The notes below the pieces were generated by a model, which worked only from the letters and a program-made list of their open reading frames with translations, searched no databases and was not told the DNA's origin. Both the position numbers and the translations under genes were made by a program. Positions 61,024-64,000 of a DNA stretch of 64,000 nucleotides are shown one piece after another (position 1 is the first letter of the stretch; the number at the start of each line of letters is the position of its first letter). Source of the DNA: Natronoarchaeum philippinense (lineage in GTDB: Archaea > Halobacteriota > Halobacteria > Halobacteriales > Natronoarchaeaceae); assembly GCF_900215575.1 (NCBI RefSeq), contig NZ_OBEJ01000004.1:79082-143081 (forward strand). The letters are read 5' to 3'.

Positions 61024-62223
61024 ATGGATCCCGATACTGACGGGGATACTGCAGGGGCTCACGACGAGAAAACCCCACTCGACGCGCCGCTCGACGAATT
61101 TCTCGACGCCAAAGCGAAAACATACGATCCAAAGACTGGCGCGCGGTCTGGAGCGTACGCGACACAACTCAACCGCACGCTTCAGAAGTGGATCGACTGG
61201 CTAGACGACCGCGGCGTCGAGTATCTAGAAGACCTCGACTCGCAGACGGTCGGTCGCTGGGCACAGTACCTCTCACGGCGCGTTGCGTCCCACAACGCCG
61301 ACGCCGACAGCGGGCTCTCACGGGCATCGGCATGGACGTACTACAATCACGTGTCGGCGTATCTCACCTACTGTCGAGAGTGGGAGTTCATCGCTGAGAA
61401 CCCAGCACAGGCCGCGGTCGTCGAGAATGCAATGCCCGACCGCCCGAGCGGCGGGTCGAAAAACCAGCAGTTCTGGTCGCCGACCCAGCGACAGACGCTC
61501 CTGCAGTACGTCGACGAGCGTGCCCACAACGCGATCGACGAACGGGGGAGTGACGCCGTCACCGAAGTCCGCGACCGGGCGCTGTGCTACCTGCTGGGCT
61601 ACTCTGGCGTCCGTGGTGCCGAGGTCCTGTCGCATCCGGACACCGACTGGGACGGTCGGAACGGAGCACCGTGGGATGCACTTGATCTTGAGTCAGCGAC
61701 GATCTCGATCTACGGTAAGAGCCAAGAGTGGGAACAAGCGCCGCTGACCGACAAGCCGCGACCCGCCCTCGAACGCTGGCACGACATCCTCGATCCTTCG
61801 ACCGGCGAGTGGCCGCTGTTCCCCACCTCACACCGGCCGTCACTGTGGTCGTCACTACGCGAGCAGCTCGAAGAGCGCGGTCACAACAACACCGACGAGT
61901 TGCTTGATCCGTACGATGACGTGATGGATGCCTACCGAGCGTATGACTGCGTGCCGCCTGCACTGACCACGGCTGGCGGACGCCAGCTTCTCAAGCGGCT
62001 CAGCGAGTCTGCTGGGGTCGATACCAGCGACGACTCGAAGAACTATCTCACGCTACATGGCGCGCGTCGTGGCGCCGGGGAGATGTACTACCGCAAGGAA
62101 GGGGCATCCGCCGCGCAACGGGCGCTACGGCACGCCGACCCGTCGACGACGAGCGAGATGTACAGTCACATCGAAGCAAGTGAACTCTCTGAGATCGGGA
62201 GTCGTGTATTCGACGATGAATAG
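61024..62223 (+). CDS. Tyrosine recombinase / integrase (XerCD-like)
   Basis: A 399-residue site-specific recombinase. The N-terminal SAM-like core-binding domain covers about 20-125 (LDEFLDAKAKTYDPKTG, WTYYNHVSAYLTYCREWEFI). The catalytic domain covers about 150-395 with Arg197 (GYSGVRGAEV), His345-x-x-Arg348 (LHGARRGAGE), His370 and the nucleophile Tyr380 (DPSTTSEMYSHI). All five catalytic residues are therefore present. Such proteins integrate haloarchaeal viruses, plasmids and integrative elements. With the low-GC flank it suggests a resident or remnant mobile element, but no att site or partner genes are visible. Confidence 0.9.
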   Translation: MDPDTDGDTAGAHDEKTPLDAPLDEFLDAKAKTYDPKTGARSGAYATQLNRTLQKWIDWLDDRGVEYLEDLDSQTVGRWAQYLSRRVASHNADADSGLSRASAWTYYNHVSAYLTYCREWEFIAENPAQAAVVENAMPDRPSGGSKNQQFWSPTQRQTLLQYVDERAHNAIDERGSDAVTEVRDRALCYLLGYSGVRGAEVLSHPDTDWDGRNGAPWDALDLESATISIYGKSQEWEQAPLTDKPRPALERWHDILDPSTGEWPLFPTSHRPSLWSSLREQLEERGHNNTDELLDPYDDVMDAYRAYDCVPPALTTAGGRQLLKRLSESAGVDTSDDSKNYLTLHGARRGAGEMYYRKEGASAAQRALRHADPSTTSEMYSHIEASELSEIGSRVFDDE

Positions 62224-62828
62224 AAGACGGGAGAGGTCAAGGCTGAGATAGAACGAACAGACCCTGTCCAACGGTTTGCGATGTTGAGCGAATCGACCAA
62301 GCACAAGCAACTCAAGATCGTCGCAGTTGAGTTCCTAGACCAGTCCAGTCACCAGATGTCCCGGACCGCCGTGTCTTTACGACACTGTTTCCGGTTCGGA
62401 GACTGTTTGCACGAAAAAGAACATCGAGTGGCGGATGAGAGTCCGCCCGCAGCGTTCTGTCTGCGTATTACTCTCGGAGATCGCGCCGTACAGATGTCTG
62501 GTAAGCACTCCAACCGACGCGAATGTACGCTATACGGCCATCTACAAGAATTTTGTCCCATTCGGTCAGTGAATTCCGGAAACGGTCTCGGCGCTCTACC
62601 ATCTAAATCGGAGACCGTACTGATAACGGCCATTACGGGGCGCTCGGCGCCGATATCGTTCGAGGGCCATCGGGTTGACGGCAATCGACTGGAGCAGAAT
62701 TCCGCAGCCAGGTGAACTACCCAACCCTACTCGCTCACCGCTGACGCGGTTCGCTCCTTGAGGAAGGGGACTTAGCGCCTAATTCCAGTTAATTTACGGT
62801 CCATCACCTGCAACTGCCGGGTAGCACG
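62224..62828. other. Gene-poor region after the integrase
   Basis: About 600 bases. Two long overlapping frames (62281-62715 plus; 62349-62684 minus) have no recognisable family and atypical composition, so I do not call them genes. The 3' end (62710-62790) resembles the right end of a TnpB-type transposon. Together with the integrase this looks like a mobile-DNA graveyard. Confidence 0.45.
62710..62790 (+). mobile_element. Possible right-end remnant of an IS200/IS605-like (TnpB) element
   Basis: The segment GTGAACTACCCAACCCTACT, then a hairpin ACCGC-TGAC-GCGGT (62737-62750), then a CCTT-GAGG-AAGG hairpin (62756-62767) and GGGGACTTAGCGCC, looks like the structured ends and associated guide-RNA scaffold of haloarchaeal IS1341-type elements as I recall them. 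No tnpB gene is present, so this would be a solo end. A weak call from memory. Confidence 0.3.
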
Positions 62829-63821
62829 ATGACAGATAGTATGGAGTACACACGGCTCGGAACGACGGGGCTCGAAGTCTCTCGGTTCTGCCTCGGGTGC
62901 ATGAACTTCGGGACCGGGGCCGACTGGATGATCAACGACGAGGACGAAGCGATCGAGGTGATTGACGCCGCGCGAGACCTCGGCATCAACTTCTTCGACA
63001 CCGCAAACACCTACTCGAACGGGGAAAGCGAAAAGATTCTCGGGCAAGCGATTCAGGGGTACGACCGCGAGGAAATCGCCATCGCCTCGAAGGTGTACTT
63101 CCCGGCGACGGACTCGCCCGGACCGAATCAGCAGGGCCTCTCCCGAAAACACATCCTCGAGCAAGTCGAGGACAGTCTGGACCGGCTCGGAACGGACTAC
63201 CTCGACCTGTATCAGATTCATCGCTGGGACGACTCCACCCCGATCGAGGAGACGCTCTCGGCGCTGGATACGCTCGTCGAGGATGGACGCGTTCGATACA
63301 TCGGGGCCAGCACGATGGCGAGCTGGAAGTTCATGAAGGCGCTCGCAACCAGCGACATCGAGGACTACGAGCGGTTCGCCTGTATGCAACCCGAGTACAG
63401 CCTCACGAGTCGTCACGAGGAAGCAAACGTCCTGCCGCTGTGTGCCGATCAAGAGATCGGCGTCATTCCGTGGTCGCCGCTGGCGGGCGGGTTCCTGACG
63501 GGGAAATACAGCCGTTCGGACGGACCTGACGGCGCCCGAATGGCTGAGGACGAGAGCGCTCCCGAAGAACGATGGTCCGAAGAAGAGTGGGCAGTGCTCG
63601 ATGCGGTTCGTGAAATCGCCGCCGAGCGGGATCGAACGCCGGCACAGGTAAGTCTCGCGTGGCTCCTGCACAAGGATGTCGTCGACGCGCCCATTATCGG
63701 TCCCCGGTCGATCGACCATCTCGAAGAGAACGTGGCCGCGCTCGATGTCGAACTGTCCGACGACGAGATCGAACGGCTCGAAGCCCCGATCGACCCCGAA
63801 TGGTCGAGCAAGTACACGTAA
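62829..63821 (+). CDS. Aldo/keto reductase
   Basis: A 330-residue TIM-barrel NADPH-dependent oxidoreductase. MEYTRLGTTGLEVSRFCLGCMNFGTG opens the barrel. The catalytic tetrad includes Asp57 and Tyr62 (FFDTANTYSNGESE), Lys in IASKVYF and His in YQIHRWDD. NADPH-binding segments are LPLCADQEIGVIPWSPLAGGFLTGKY and APIIGPRSIDHLEENVAAL. It reduces aldehydes or ketoses, and the substrate cannot be told. An ATG at 62841 (MEYTRLG) is an equally good start. Confidence 0.93.
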   Translation: MTDSMEYTRLGTTGLEVSRFCLGCMNFGTGADWMINDEDEAIEVIDAARDLGINFFDTANTYSNGESEKILGQAIQGYDREEIAIASKVYFPATDSPGPNQQGLSRKHILEQVEDSLDRLGTDYLDLYQIHRWDDSTPIEETLSALDTLVEDGRVRYIGASTMASWKFMKALATSDIEDYERFACMQPEYSLTSRHEEANVLPLCADQEIGVIPWSPLAGGFLTGKYSRSDGPDGARMAEDESAPEERWSEEEWAVLDAVREIAAERDRTPAQVSLAWLLHKDVVDAPIIGPRSIDHLEENVAALDVELSDDEIERLEAPIDPEWSSKYT

Positions 63822-63859
63822 GCACGCTACAGCGATGACGTGAGCGACAAGTCAGCGGG

Positions 63860-63868
63860 CTTTTTATC
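63860..63868 (+). promoter_or_regulatory. TATA box of the right-edge gene
   Basis: CTTTTTATC at 63860-63868 lies 23-31 bases before the ATG at 63891, consistent with a leaderless transcript. Confidence 0.5.
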
Positions 63869-63890
63869 TCCGTTCACGTAATCGACCTGT

Positions 63891-64000
63891 ATGGAGACCG
63901 ATATCGGCAACGCGCTGTCGTCAGTAGCATCACCGGGCGTTTCGCGGGAATCGCTGGATCGTCTCGACGAGGACGTAGCAGTAGCCCACGAACGCATCGA
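63891..64000 (+). CDS. Probable glucose-6-phosphate isomerase, N-terminal fragment (cut by window edge)
   Basis: The open frame from the ATG at 63891 encodes METDIGNALSSVASPGVSRE followed by further residues before the right edge (36 complete codons in all). As I recall, this matches the conserved start of haloarchaeal glucose-6-phosphate isomerase (DIGNAL.SVASPGVS). Family knowledge: it interconverts glucose-6-phosphate and fructose-6-phosphate, the substrate of glmS. The identification rests on the N-terminus alone. Confidence 0.5.
   Translation, partial: METDIGNALSSVASPGVSRESLDRLDEDVAVAHERI

Noticed and set aside
62281..62715. Plus-strand frame of 144 codons, with a 111-codon frame opposite
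   Set aside because: Neither product resembles a known family, codon use differs from neighbouring genes, and both occupy a suspected mobile-DNA remnant.
60130..62828. tRNA gene or attachment site next to the integrase
   Set aside because: I looked for a cloverleaf and flanking direct repeats and saw none; a tRNA finder would be decisive.
1..64000. CRISPR array
   Set aside because: The tandem repeats at 908-1040, 3254-3418 and 7308-7376 are adjacent, without unique spacers of regular length, and no cas gene is present.

Overview
The window comes from a haloarchaeon (class Halobacteria). The predicted proteins are strongly acidic, and the DNA is GC-rich with AT-rich promoter islands. Basal and marker genes are archaeal or haloarchaeal: an Orc1/Cdc6 initiator, TFB, a rod-determining factor RdfA next to an archaea-specific SMC-related protein, HalOD1 and DUF7344 proteins, and Tat-type lipoproteins. 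Many genes have a TATA-like box about 25-30 bases before the start codon, as expected for leaderless haloarchaeal transcripts.

Layout. Bases 1-1040 hold the 5' end of an orc1/cdc6 gene (minus strand) and a probable replication origin: inverted G-string/AGAGTGTAAAT boxes around an AT-rich core, then tandem repeats. Bases 1036-6641 are housekeeping and regulatory: glmS with a small coupled gene, two divergent DUF7344 genes, a HalOD1 protein and TFB. Bases 7606-10178 hold a GH2 glycosidase. Bases 10584-13265 hold convergent rdfA and the SMC-related gene, separated by twin hairpins.

From about 13.4 to 44.5 kb lies a large carbohydrate-catabolism island. It has an IclR regulator, two glucoamylase-like (PF10091, GH144-like) enzymes (one without a signal, one Tat-exported), three xylose-isomerase-like TIM-barrel proteins, four Gfo/Idh/MocA oxidoreductases, two ThuA proteins, two Cys-type sulfatases, a GH3 beta-glucosidase, a complete Dpp/Opp-type ABC importer, an orphan second solute-binding protein and a PL22-like beta-propeller. 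A fifth oxidoreductase, a PHP-domain protein, a GH172 (DUF2961) enzyme, a formylglycine-generating enzyme and a third sulfatase follow at 48-60 kb. Working model (inference): an extracellular glycan is cut by the exported glucoamylase-like enzyme, imported as oligosaccharides by the ABC system, desulfated in the cytoplasm by sulfatases that the formylglycine-generating enzyme activates, and broken down by GH2/GH3/GH172 hydrolases and by an oxidative route (Gfo/Idh dehydrogenases plus TIM-barrel and ThuA proteins).

Bases 44.8-51 kb carry the haloarchaeal DUF4129 / DUF7269-DUF58 / DUF7519 / MoxR cluster, interrupted by the GH172 gene. Bases 53.4-57.3 kb hold an ABC exporter, an endonuclease/exonuclease/phosphatase-fold hydrolase and a universal stress protein. 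Bases 60.1-62.8 kb form a low-GC, gene-poor segment with a tyrosine recombinase and a sequence resembling the right end of a TnpB-type transposon. The window closes with an aldo/keto reductase and the first codons of a probable glucose-6-phosphate isomerase.
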